Shown one piece after another: positions 1 through 7,952 of a stretch of 64,000 nt of DNA. Both the position numbers and the translations under genes were made by a program. Numbering within the stretch: position 1 is the first letter of the stretch; every line of letters starts with the position of its first letter. This stretch comes from CAVVYA01 sp963752345. GTDB taxonomy: Bacteria; Pseudomonadota; Alphaproteobacteria; SMXQ01. The notes beneath the pieces were generated by a model. The model did not search any database. It was not told where the DNA came from and saw only the letters and a program-made list of their open reading frames with translations. The stretch covers positions 310,001 through 374,000 of the forward strand of contig CAVVYA010000015.1 of assembly GCA_963752345.1 (NCBI GenBank). The letters run 5' to 3'.

Positions 1-2
1 AC

Positions 3-620
3 AAGGCGCTGTTCGGGCCGAAGGGAATCATCGAAGGCGCCAAGCCGGGCCTCACGGTCGCCATCGCCTCGACCATCTCGCCGAGCTATATGCGCGATCT
101 GCCGGAGCGGGCGTCGCGCGCCAAGGGCCGCAAGAAGGTGACCTTCGTCGATGCGCCGCTGTGCCGCGGCGAACCGGCGGCGGAAGCCGGCGAATTGCTG
201 CTGCTGGGCGGCGGCGACAAGGCCGTGTTCGAACGCTGCCGTCCGGCGTTCGAGACCTTCGCCACCTCGATTCACTATCTCGGCGCGCTCGGCGCCGGCC
301 AGGTCGGCAAGATGGTCAACAACCTGATCCTGTGGGCCTGCATCTCGGCCAACGACGAAGGCCTCAAGCTCGCCCGCACCCTCGGCGTCGAGCAGGAGCC
401 GCTGCGCCAGGCGCTGCTGCAGTCGAGCGCGCGCAACTGGGCGCTCGAGATGCACAATGTCGACCTTCCCATGCCGTGGGCCGAGAAGGACATGTCGCTC
501 GTGCTGCACGAGGCCGACGAGGCGCGCGTCAGCCTGCCGCTGTGCGGCGTGATCAAGGAAGTGATCAAGGGCATCAAGGTCGAGCGCGGGCAGCCCTATC
601 CGCGAGTCCGAAAAGACTGA
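3..620 (+). CDS. 3-hydroxyisobutyrate dehydrogenase-family NAD(P)-dependent oxidoreductase, 5' truncated
   Basis: The gene runs in from the left edge; the first complete in-frame codon is at position 3 and the stop is 618-620. The visible part holds the end of the Rossmann domain (IASTISPSYMRDL) and the all-helical C-terminal domain. The family's catalytic lysine is visible in GAGQVGKMVNNL (the G-x-x-G-K-x-x-N-N type motif). Enzymes of this family oxidise beta-hydroxy acids such as 3-hydroxyisobutyrate, tartronate semialdehyde or 6-phosphogluconate, in the cytoplasm. The substrate cannot be told from this fragment. A LysR gene on the same strand follows after about 110 bases, so the gene may belong to the catabolic region to its right. 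Confidence 0.85.
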   Translation, partial: KALFGPKGIIEGAKPGLTVAIASTISPSYMRDLPERASRAKGRKKVTFVDAPLCRGEPAAEAGELLLLGGGDKAVFERCRPAFETFATSIHYLGALGAGQVGKMVNNLILWACISANDEGLKLARTLGVEQEPLRQALLQSSARNWALEMHNVDLPMPWAEKDMSLVLHEADEARVSLPLCGVIKEVIKGIKVERGQPYPRVRKD

Positions 621-729
621 GGCCCCAATAGGCTGGCCAGGGGCCAAACGGCCCTGGAATAAGGCTGCGAAAATCCCCCGTCGCGGTTAACATCGCTCCA
701 GAGCGCGACAGCGGGGTGACAGCGCGGCG

Positions 730-1629
730 ATGGACAATCTCAGCGATATCGTGGTGTTCGTGCGTGTCGTGGAGAAGCAGAGCTTCACCGCCGCCGCGCG
801 CGACCTCAACCTGTCGCCGTCCGCCGTCAGCCGCCATATCAGCCATCTCGAAGAGGGGCTGGGCATCCAGCTCATCAAGCGCTCGACGCGGCGCCTGGTG
901 CTGACCGATATCGCGGTCGATTTCTACGAGCAATGCGCCCGCATCATGCGTGACCTGGAAAAGGCGCGCAGCATGGCCTCGGCGCATAACGTGGAGATCA
1001 AGGGCACCTTGCGCGTGCATGCCACCCTCGGTCTCGGCCAGCGGCTGGTGGCTCCCGCGGTGCGCGAATTCCTCTCCCACTATCCCGACCTGAACATCGA
1101 TCTGACCATCGGCCCTCATGCGGTGAACGTCATCGAAGAAGGGTTCGATGTCGTGATCCGCAGCGCGCAGATCAACGACAGCAGCCTGGCGCTGCGCGAA
1201 TTGAGTCCGGTGCGATATTCGATCTGTGCCACGCCGGGCTTCCTTGCCAAGTCCGGCACGCCGGCCGAGCCGCGCGACCTCAAGACTTTCAATTGCCTCA
1301 TCCATACCGGGCAGACGCGCGCGAATGAGTGGCGTTTCGGGGAGGGCAATGAAATCTATTCGGTGATCGTCGGCGGCAATCTGCGCACCAACAACGGCAT
1401 CGCGCTCTATGAGGCGGTCATGGGCGGGCTCGGCATCGCGCGTTTGCCCGGCTACGCGGTGAACGACGATTTGCGATCCGGCGCGCTCGTGCCGCTGTTC
1501 GAGAACGTCGTCGGCTGGGGCCGCAGCATCAAGGCGTTTTTCCCCCGCAGTGCCCATCAGCCGCTCCGGGTGCGGGTCTTTCTCGATTTCATCGCGGCCT
1601 TTATGCGCAAGAAATCGTTAGCAAGCTAA
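730..1629 (+). CDS. LysR-family transcriptional regulator (module copy 1)
   Basis: The 299-residue protein has the family's usual length. The N-terminal winged helix-turn-helix (about residues 1-60) contains FTAAARDLNLSPSAVSRHIS followed by a wing. The rest is the periplasmic-binding-like effector domain, with the CrgA-subgroup pattern of a conserved GFDVVIR element and a short final helix. LysR proteins bind an inducer and activate nearby genes. It lies directly upstream of, and on the same strand as, the first VOC/oxygenase/ABC module. It is a paralog of the regulator at 12057-12962, which sits in the same place before the second module. The likely target is the AT-rich gap at 1630-1847. 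The inducer is unknown. Confidence 0.92.
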   Translation: MDNLSDIVVFVRVVEKQSFTAAARDLNLSPSAVSRHISHLEEGLGIQLIKRSTRRLVLTDIAVDFYEQCARIMRDLEKARSMASAHNVEIKGTLRVHATLGLGQRLVAPAVREFLSHYPDLNIDLTIGPHAVNVIEEGFDVVIRSAQINDSSLALRELSPVRYSICATPGFLAKSGTPAEPRDLKTFNCLIHTGQTRANEWRFGEGNEIYSVIVGGNLRTNNGIALYEAVMGGLGIARLPGYAVNDDLRSGALVPLFENVVGWGRSIKAFFPRSAHQPLRVRVFLDFIAAFMRKKSLAS

Positions 1630-1679
1630 TTTATTTAAAATATTGATATTTCATATAGTTTTTTTGATTATGCATATCG

Positions 1680-1698
1680 GCGCAAGAATGTTTTGCGC
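1680..1698. promoter_or_regulatory. Candidate operator dyad upstream of module copy 1
   Basis: A perfect 6-base inverted repeat, GCGCAA-N7-TTGCGC, lies in the only AT-rich stretch of this region (1630-1698), between the LysR stop and the VOC-Rieske gene. Its size and spacing suit a dimeric regulator site, and the neighbouring LysR protein is the obvious candidate. The rest of the 218-base gap shows no coding signal. Binding is inferred from position only. Confidence 0.4.
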
Positions 1699-1847
1699 AT
1701 TATCCCCCTAAACAAACGTCACGTTGCGGTTGAGAATGAGTGAACGACGCAGCCACCGCGCGCCAGACGCGGAGCTGATCGTTGAGCCGGCTGCCGCCCC
1801 GCGCCGGTTGGGAAGCTCGGCGCAGACGGCTCACTGGGAGATAAACG

Positions 1848-2648
1848 ATGGCCCTTGTCGAAGGCTTCAGCCATCTCGTGGTCCATGTCACGGACCTCGA
1901 TCGATCGGAGAAGTTCTACCAGGAGGTGTTCGGCCTCGACGTGATCGGCCGCAACCTGGTCAGCGACGAGGGCGAGAATTCACTGCTCGCCATGAACACG
2001 CGCCAGCGCATCCTGCTGGTCCAGGTGCCAGAAGTGGTACCCTTCCGCCCCAATAGCAGCAGCATCCATCACGCCTGGCTTCTGACGACCGAGCAGTTCG
2101 ACCGCGCCGAGGCACGGTTGCAGGCCATGGGCTTCGACATCACCGACAGCCGCAAGGATTTCCGCGCCAGGGGCGAGCGCAGCCTCGACGTGTTCGATCC
2201 CGACGGTCATCGCTATCAGGTGCAGTCCTACGGTCCCGACGCGAAGGCGATCATCACCGAGAACGTCGGCGAGATCGTCTGTGGCAACGTGGCCGACTAT
2301 GCGGTCGGATCGGTGAAGGCCTTCGTGAAAGGCAAGTTCTTCCTGGTGCGCATGCAGGACGGCTTTCTCGCCGTGTCGCGCTGGTGCACTCACATGAACG
2401 GCCTGCTCACTTGGAAGAAGGAGCATTGGCAGTTCTATTGCCCGATGCATGGCGCGGTCTACAACCGCAAGGGCGAATGCGTGACCTTCGGGCGTGAATT
2501 GCCGCCGCTCCGCCTGCATCCGATCTCGATCGCCGCCGATGGCACTATCACCGTGCGTCCCGACGAAGCCATCGTGCGCGACGAATTCGATCCGAGCCAG
2601 TTCACGCGAGCGGAATGCGCTGCGGCGAGCAGCCCCGCGAGCGCCTGA
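1848..2648 (+). CDS. VOC (glyoxalase/extradiol dioxygenase-fold) - Rieske [2Fe-2S] fusion protein, copy 1
   Basis: The 266-residue protein has two unrelated domains. Residues 1-128 form one VOC module, with His9 and His75 at the usual first and second metal positions. Gln124 (DPDGHRYQVQ) replaces the usual Glu at the third. Residues 135-235 form a Rieske ferredoxin domain whose cluster ligands are Cys180, His182, Cys198 and His201 (CTH-x15-CPMH). Rieske domains carry single electrons; VOC dioxygenases normally need none. The fusion could therefore serve as ferredoxin to the Rieske oxygenase at 5525, for which no separate ferredoxin or reductase gene is seen here. That role is inference. The start has the spacer GGGAGATAAACG upstream. 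It is first in a tight same-strand run and has a paralog at 13097-13942. Confidence 0.88.
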   Translation: MALVEGFSHLVVHVTDLDRSEKFYQEVFGLDVIGRNLVSDEGENSLLAMNTRQRILLVQVPEVVPFRPNSSSIHHAWLLTTEQFDRAEARLQAMGFDITDSRKDFRARGERSLDVFDPDGHRYQVQSYGPDAKAIITENVGEIVCGNVADYAVGSVKAFVKGKFFLVRMQDGFLAVSRWCTHMNGLLTWKKEHWQFYCPMHGAVYNRKGECVTFGRELPPLRLHPISIAADGTITVRPDEAIVRDEFDPSQFTRAECAAASSPASA

Positions 2649-2659
2649 AGGAGAAACCC

Positions 2660-3127
2660 ATGGCCGAAGTGCAGAGCCTGAGCCACAGCGCGATTTGCGT
2701 TCACGACCTTAAGGAAGCAGAAGATTTCTACTGCGGCATTCTCGGCGCCCATCCGCACGCCGGCGTCAATTTCGTCACCGAGGACACCATCAAGGGCCGC
2801 TCGGTCCATAAATCGGTGATGCTCGAGGATTACCTGATCGCGCTGGCGCTGGCCGGCGATTTCATGCCGATGCCGCCGGACGATCAACTGCGCGGCGCCC
2901 ACGGTTTCCGGCATGCCTTCACCATCTCCAGGGCGCGCTTCGCGAACACGATCGGCGTGCTCAAGCAGCGCGGCATCGCCTATCTCGGGCCGGTCGATCA
3001 CCCGGAAAAAGGTCCGTTCGGCCAGTCGATCTATTTCAAGGATCCGAGCGGCAATTTTCTCGAGGTGCTGTGGCGCCGCGACGAAAACGTCCAGTACGAC
3101 GAAACAGCCGTCATGGATGTGGAGTGA
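2660..3127 (+). CDS. Single-domain VOC-family protein, copy 1
   Basis: The 155-residue protein is one VOC module with all three usual metal ligands: His9 (SHSAICV), His85 (GFRHAFTIS) and Glu135 (SGNFLEVLW). I chose ATG 2660 because GAAGGAG lies 7 bases upstream and the encoded start aligns with the copy-2 paralog at 13945. The complete ligand set makes it the most probable true metal-dependent dioxygenase or lyase among the VOC proteins of this module. It starts 12 bases after the fusion gene and its stop overlaps the next gene, which points to one transcript and coupled translation. The substrate is unknown. Confidence 0.88.
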   Translation: MAEVQSLSHSAICVHDLKEAEDFYCGILGAHPHAGVNFVTEDTIKGRSVHKSVMLEDYLIALALAGDFMPMPPDDQLRGAHGFRHAFTISRARFANTIGVLKQRGIAYLGPVDHPEKGPFGQSIYFKDPSGNFLEVLWRRDENVQYDETAVMDVE

Positions 3128-4068
3128 GCATCGTGGACGCGCTGGCTTCCCCGCGACTGGCACGCTCCCTCACGGTCGAGGGTATCGGCCATCTCGCCGT
3201 GGCCGTTTCCGACCTGGCCGCGGCCATGGAATTCTACAAGGACCTGGGTTTCGCCGAGTTCGGCACCGACGTGATCCCCCACTGCGGCAGCCATACCGCC
3301 CTGCGCGCCGCATCGGGTCAGATACTGGCGCTGGTCCCGACGGCCGGCCTGCTCGACGTGCGCGACACCGGTGTGCATCAGGCCTACAGGGTCAGCGCCG
3401 CGGAACGCGACGTCATCGGCGCGCGGCTCGCCGCCAAAGGGGCGCCGGCGTTCACCTACAAGGAAGACCGGCCCGCCGAGGAGACCGACAACTTCTACGT
3501 CTTCGACCCGTCGGGCAACCGCGTGCAATTGGTCGCGGTTCAGGCCACGGGCGCGGGCGTGCTCGGCATCGATCATGCCGCGGTGCAGGTCGCCGACATG
3601 CTGTGGGCCGAGAAATTCTATGGCGAGGATCTCGGGCTTGCCGTCGATCACCGTATCGGGTGGAAGACCGGCGATTACGTGCGCGCGCGCAAATGGGCCT
3701 CCGGCGAGGAGAACATGGCGCCAGGCACCCGGCGGCTCGATCAGCGCTATACCGTGATGGTCGATCGCAAGACGGTGCCCCGCTGCAACATGCAACTGTT
3801 CTACCGCATGGGTGACGCGGTCATCGGCATCTATCTGGCCAATAAGCATTTCCAGGAGTCGCCGGAAGAGCAGGCGATCGGCACGCCGCGCATTGCGTTC
3901 GCGGCATCGCGCGACGAACTGGCGCGGATGGCCAAGCTGATCGCGGCGACCGGAAAGCCCGTCGAGGGGCCGGTCATCCATCCGGTCTCGAGCGTGCTGG
4001 AGGCGTCCGTTTACTTCCGCGATCCGGGCGGAAATTTCATCGAGCTTTGCACGCCGCGCAGACGGTGA
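3124..4068 (+). CDS. Two-domain VOC protein (extradiol dioxygenase / HPPD-like fold), copy 1
   Basis: I start this 314-residue protein at GTG 3124, which overlaps the previous stop (GTGA), rather than at the longer upstream option. Domain 1 (about residues 18-140) has His23 and His85 but Gln135 at the third metal position. Domain 2 (about 147-314) has His151 and Glu307 (GGNFIELC) but Arg256 where the middle ligand should be. Neither half therefore shows the standard His-His-Glu set, and the copy-2 paralog has the same pattern. Two-domain VOC proteins include extradiol dioxygenases and 4-hydroxyphenylpyruvate dioxygenase. The exact reaction is not predictable. Confidence 0.85.
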   Translation: MSIVDALASPRLARSLTVEGIGHLAVAVSDLAAAMEFYKDLGFAEFGTDVIPHCGSHTALRAASGQILALVPTAGLLDVRDTGVHQAYRVSAAERDVIGARLAAKGAPAFTYKEDRPAEETDNFYVFDPSGNRVQLVAVQATGAGVLGIDHAAVQVADMLWAEKFYGEDLGLAVDHRIGWKTGDYVRARKWASGEENMAPGTRRLDQRYTVMVDRKTVPRCNMQLFYRMGDAVIGIYLANKHFQESPEEQAIGTPRIAFAASRDELARMAKLIAATGKPVEGPVIHPVSSVLEASVYFRDPGGNFIELCTPRRR

Positions 4069-4116
4069 GCCAAATGATGCGAACAATCACGACAATGAAC
4101 AGGGCGGTAGTACACC

Positions 4117-5340
4117 ATGGCAGACCTCTTTCCCTATCCGCGTTTCTCGCTGGCTGAACGCGACCGGCGCTGGAAGGCGGTTCGCGCGATGATGCGCGAG
4201 CAGAACATCGACGTCATCGTCTGCCCGAACAACACGGGCCACTCGACGGATTTCCAGTCCAATTCGCGCTATCTCAGCCATGTGGGCGGCGGCGGCGACG
4301 CGGACATCGCCGTGGTGTTTCCGCTCGAAGGGGAAGTGACCGCCGTTGCCACCTCGGCCGCGCCGCGCTGGCCGACCGTGCAGGAATGGACCAAGGACGT
4401 GCGCGAGGCGCGCCGGCGCTACGGTAAGGTAGCGGTCGAGCGGCTGAAGGAACTTAAGCTCGGCGATCGCGCCCGCATCGGCGTCACCGGCCTGGGCGGC
4501 GGCACCCGCACGCCGGAAGGCACCATTTCCCACGGCTTCTGGGTGCAGCTTCGCGAAGCGTTCCCGAACGCCGACATCGTCGATGCGACGCCGATCCTGA
4601 CGAAGGTACGCTACGTCAAGAGCGATGAGGAAGTCGGCGTCCTGACCAAATCCATCGAGATCGTCGAGAAGGGCATCGAGGCCAAGATCGCCGCCGCGCG
4701 TCCCGGCGCGAAGGACTGGGAAGTGTGGGCCGCCGCGCAGGGTGCCATGCTGCGCGCCGGCTCCGAGATGCCGGTCCATTGCAACTGGGTGTCGGGCAAG
4801 AATCCGATCCGCACCCTGACCCGCCCGAGCATGCGCACGCTCGAAAGCGGCGACATGATCATCAACGAGCTCGAGGCGTCCTACATCGGCTACCGCTCCC
4901 AGGCGGTGCAGCCGGTGTTCGTCGACGTCGCGACCGAGGTGCATAGCGAACTGATGAAGGTCCAGCGCCAGGTGTTCAATCACCTGATGGATTGGCTGAA
5001 GCCCGGTGTCACCGTGCGCGAACTGGCCGAGCAAACCAAGGAAGCCGGCGCCAAGGCGGCGCCCAACGGCGGGGCGGCGGCGGGCTGCAAGACCAAGCTC
5101 ACCATGCACGGCCGCGGTCAGGGCGACGACGGCCCGATCATCACCGACCATGCGCGCGACCCGGAGCAGCTCGCGGTCGAATTGCAGGAGAACATGGTCT
5201 TCATCTTCAAGCCGGCCACGGAAGTGGGCGAGGGCGCGGAGAAGTCGATCCTGACCTGGGGCGACACGGTCGTCGTCACGCCGAAGGGTGGACGGCGTCT
5301 CGGCTCGCGTCTCCACGACATCGCCATCGCGAAGGGATAA
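4117..5340 (+). CDS. M24/creatinase-fold hydrolase (Xaa-Pro dipeptidase family), metal ligands not conserved, copy 1
   Basis: The 407-residue protein has the N-terminal creatinase-like domain (about 1-165) and the C-terminal pita-bread domain (about 175-405). Metallopeptidases of the family carry Asp-Asp-His-Glu-Glu ligands. Here the first Asp region reads GDMIINELEASYIGYRSQ (Asp246, then Asn250-Glu251) and lacks the paired Asp residues. His221 in VHCNW and His331 in HGRGQGDD remain. That resembles creatinase, a C-N hydrolase of this fold that works without metal. A small-molecule amidase or amidinohydrolase, or a lyase of the fold, is therefore more likely than a peptidase. Only 48 bases separate it from the VOC gene. 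Its paralog is at 15381-16613. Confidence 0.87.
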   Translation: MADLFPYPRFSLAERDRRWKAVRAMMREQNIDVIVCPNNTGHSTDFQSNSRYLSHVGGGGDADIAVVFPLEGEVTAVATSAAPRWPTVQEWTKDVREARRRYGKVAVERLKELKLGDRARIGVTGLGGGTRTPEGTISHGFWVQLREAFPNADIVDATPILTKVRYVKSDEEVGVLTKSIEIVEKGIEAKIAAARPGAKDWEVWAAAQGAMLRAGSEMPVHCNWVSGKNPIRTLTRPSMRTLESGDMIINELEASYIGYRSQAVQPVFVDVATEVHSELMKVQRQVFNHLMDWLKPGVTVRELAEQTKEAGAKAAPNGGAAAGCKTKLTMHGRGQGDDGPIITDHARDPEQLAVELQENMVFIFKPATEVGEGAEKSILTWGDTVVVTPKGGRRLGSRLHDIAIAKG

Positions 5341-5345
5341 ACCCG

Positions 5346-5528
5346 ATGGACCTGCCTTACCCGGCGAAGGGTGCCATCCGCCTGCTGTGGCGGAGCGGCC
5401 TGCTGCTCGGGTTTTGCGTGCCTCCGGCATCCGCCATGGATGGAATTGTGGAAGCCCTGTTGGGAGCGCCGCAAATGAGCGTTCGGGCGCGGCGGCAAGC
5501 CGGGACGAGAGGATCCGAAAAACCATGA
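5346..5528 (+). CDS. Possible 60-residue small protein between the M24 and Rieske oxygenase genes
   Basis: An open frame with ATG 5346 lies 5 bases after the M24 stop and ends in a TGA that overlaps the next gene's start (ATGA at 5525). An AAGGGA sequence is positioned as a ribosome binding site. The product has one hydrophobic stretch (LLWRSGLLLGFCVPPASA) that looks signal-like. Against it, copy 2 has no counterpart, the sequence has no recognisable family, and GC-rich DNA throws up such frames by chance. It could instead be a coupling leader, or nothing. Confidence 0.25.
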   Translation: MDLPYPAKGAIRLLWRSGLLLGFCVPPASAMDGIVEALLGAPQMSVRARRQAGTRGSEKP

Positions 5529-6654
5529 CACCGGAAGAGAACGAGATTCTGACGCGTGTAGGACCCGGTACGCCGGGCGGCGAGATGCTGCGCCGCTATT
5601 GGTGGCCGGTGTGGTTCACCGAGGAACTGACCGACAAGCCGGTACCGGTGCGCCACCTCGGCGAGGATTTCATTCTGTTCCGCGACGGTGCGGGCAACGC
5701 CGGCATGATCGACCGCGCCTGCGCCCATCGCAGCGCCTCCCTCGAACTCGGGCGCTGTGAAGCGCGCGGCATCCGCTGCTGCTACCATGGCTGGCTTTAC
5801 GACACAAAAGGACAATGCCTGGAGATGCCGGCGGAGCCCGCCGGCAGCCGCCTGCACGAAGAGGTGCGCATGCGCTCGGCCGAAGTGCAGGAAGTCGGCG
5901 GCCTGATCTTCGCCTATCTCGGGCCCGACCCGGCGCCGCTTCTGCCGCGCTACGATCTGCTTCACCGCGAGGATTGCGACCGCACGGTTTATGCCAAGGA
6001 AGATCAGTGCAACTGGGCGCAGCGCGCGGAGAATGGAGTCGATCCCTACCACAGCATGTCGCTGCATGCTTCGGTCTATCCCTCCATGGCGATGAAGCGT
6101 CCGGAATCCACGTGGACGCCCATGTGGTACGGCTTCCGCATGAGCTCGGAATATCCCAATGGCAAGCGCAACGTCAGCCACCACATCTTTCCGTCGTCGA
6201 CGCGCCGGCACAATGCGCGGGTTGGTACGTTGCCGAGCGACTATCTGCATATCCGGGTGCCGACCGACGACACGCTGACCACGACCTTCTACGTCAAGAC
6301 GGTGACGAAACCTTCGGGACCTTATGAAAATAAGTGTCGCGGCCTTAAGAAAACCGTGCGCGGCGTGTATGATCGGGTCGAGGATGAATGGTGGGGCATC
6401 GAATTGGGCGACCAGGACCGGGCCGCCCAGGAAAGCCAGGGGCTCATCAACGACCGTTCACGCGAATTCCTCGCCACGTCGGACCGGGGCGTTGTGATGT
6501 GGCGCAAGCTGGTGTTTTCGTCCATCGAGTCCGTCGGCAGGGGTGAGGATCCTTTCGGCCTGCTGCGTGGAGCCGAACTCGCGGAGAATTGATCCAGTTC
6601 GATGCCGGCAAGAATTTCACCGATCACGAGAAAGAGTTCACCAAGGCCAGTTGA
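5525..6654 (+). CDS. Rieske non-heme iron oxygenase, large subunit (phthalate 4,5-dioxygenase type), frame break near 6589
   Basis: ATG 5525 gives the typical family start (MTPEENEILTRVGPGTPGG). The Rieske cluster ligands are Cys66, His68, Cys85 and His88 (CAH-x16-CCYH). The mononuclear iron site is visible as NGVDPYHSMSLH (Asp173, His176, His181). These enzymes insert oxygen into aromatic rings or remove N- or O-methyl groups, using electrons from a reductase. The open frame stops at 6592. The -1 frame continues for 21 well-formed codons (QFDAGKNFTDHEKEFTKAS) to 6654, so one base is probably missing near 6588-6590. Copy 2 has a bicupin at this place. No reductase gene is visible nearby. Confidence 0.88.
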
Positions 6655-6742
6655 GACCACGCGCCGAACGGCGCGGCACGACAAAAAAAGTGGCGCAGCC
6701 TATGCGCGTGGCGGACAGGGTTTCGAAATAAGGGAGACGATC

Positions 6743-7912
6743 ATGGGACCGAATCGTATCGTCCAGTGGATAGCCGGAACGGCGCTGATATTCGGCGCGA
6801 TTGGGGCATCGGCGATCGCGGCCGCCGAACTGCCGAAGGCCACCCAGGAGATTCTGAAGAAGCTCAACCTGACGCCGGAGGTGCTGTCCGGGCTCGACGA
6901 GGAACTTGCCGTGCCGCAGGCGTGGCTCGACGGTGCGCGCAAGGAAGGCACGGTGCGCATTCTCGGCACCTGGGACCCCAAGCAGTTCGTGCCGCTCAAC
7001 GCGCCGTTCCGCGAGCGCTTTCCCGGCGTCAAGGTGGAATACTCGCGCGCCGGCTTCAACGCGCGGGCGCTGCGCACCCTGATCGCCTACAAGGAAGGCC
7101 GCTATATAACCGACATCCTGACCGGATTTGGCGGCAGCGAGCAGCACTTCGAAGAAGCCGGTGCGCTCGATAACTTGAGCGATATTCCTGGCCTGAAGAA
7201 CCCGCTGCCGAATACCGGCGATGCGAACAACACCTGGGTCGGCACGCGCCTGCGTTACTGGTGCATCACCTACAACACCGACAACGTGAAGAAGGAAGAT
7301 CTGCCCAAGACGTGGGACGACATCCTGACCAACACCAAATGGCACAACGGAAAGATCGGCGTCGCCGACCGGCCGCAACTCTGGCTGCTGATGCTGTGGG
7401 GCGAATTCGGCAAGGAATGGACCCTCAACTACCTCGACAAATTCTTCAACGTGGTGAAACCGCAGATCCGCAAGGAAGGCGCCAACGCGCTGATGGGCCT
7501 CGCCATAGCCGGCGAATTCAACGCGGCGCTGCCGGCCGCGGCCTATCGCACCAAACAGTATCAGCAGCGTGGCGCGCCGGCCGCCTGGCATTGTCCGGAG
7601 CCGGTGCCGCTCGCCGTTTCGCAGATGGGTATTCTCAAGGGCAATCCGCACATGAACGCGTCGCGCCTGTGGGTCAACTGGTTCCTGAGCAAGGAAGGCC
7701 AGATCTCGCAGTTCGCCGCCGATAGCGCGCCGCCGGTGCACAAGGATCTGCAGACGGAAGCGTTCCTCGCGTTCCCCGATCAGATCCGGGGACGCAAGAT
7801 TGGATTTCGCGTGCCGGAGCAGGAGGGCGCCACGGAGGAGCTCAACCAGATCTGGGCGAAGTATTGGGTCGGCGCGGGTGGCACCCTGGCCGATACACCG
7901 GCCGAGGAATAA
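6743..7912 (+). CDS. ABC transporter periplasmic substrate-binding protein, module copy 1, first of two
   Basis: The 389-residue precursor starts at ATG 6743 behind AGGGAGACGATC. A signal peptide (about residues 1-28, ending IGASAIAAA) precedes ELPKATQEIL. The body is a type 2 binding fold of the iron(III)/polyamine extracellular family, with the hinge-region YNT motif. Family markers shared by all five binding proteins here are GLDEELAVPQAW near the N-terminus, LRYWC and WHCPEPVP. The two conserved cysteines could form a disulfide. It feeds the permease at 9143. It is closest by eye to the fifth binding protein at 23928. The ligand is unknown; nothing in the cluster specifically suggests iron. 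Confidence 0.9.
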   Translation: MGPNRIVQWIAGTALIFGAIGASAIAAAELPKATQEILKKLNLTPEVLSGLDEELAVPQAWLDGARKEGTVRILGTWDPKQFVPLNAPFRERFPGVKVEYSRAGFNARALRTLIAYKEGRYITDILTGFGGSEQHFEEAGALDNLSDIPGLKNPLPNTGDANNTWVGTRLRYWCITYNTDNVKKEDLPKTWDDILTNTKWHNGKIGVADRPQLWLLMLWGEFGKEWTLNYLDKFFNVVKPQIRKEGANALMGLAIAGEFNAALPAAAYRTKQYQQRGAPAAWHCPEPVPLAVSQMGILKGNPHMNASRLWVNWFLSKEGQISQFAADSAPPVHKDLQTEAFLAFPDQIRGRKIGFRVPEQEGATEELNQIWAKYWVGAGGTLADTPAEE

Positions 7913-7952
7913 TCCGACAATGCCGCGAGCCGCCAACACCGGAGGGCTACAG

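Noticed and set aside
637..657. A CCAGGGGCC / GGCCCTGG hairpin after the first gene as a terminator
   Set aside because: The stem has a bulge and no T-tract follows; it is too weak to call.
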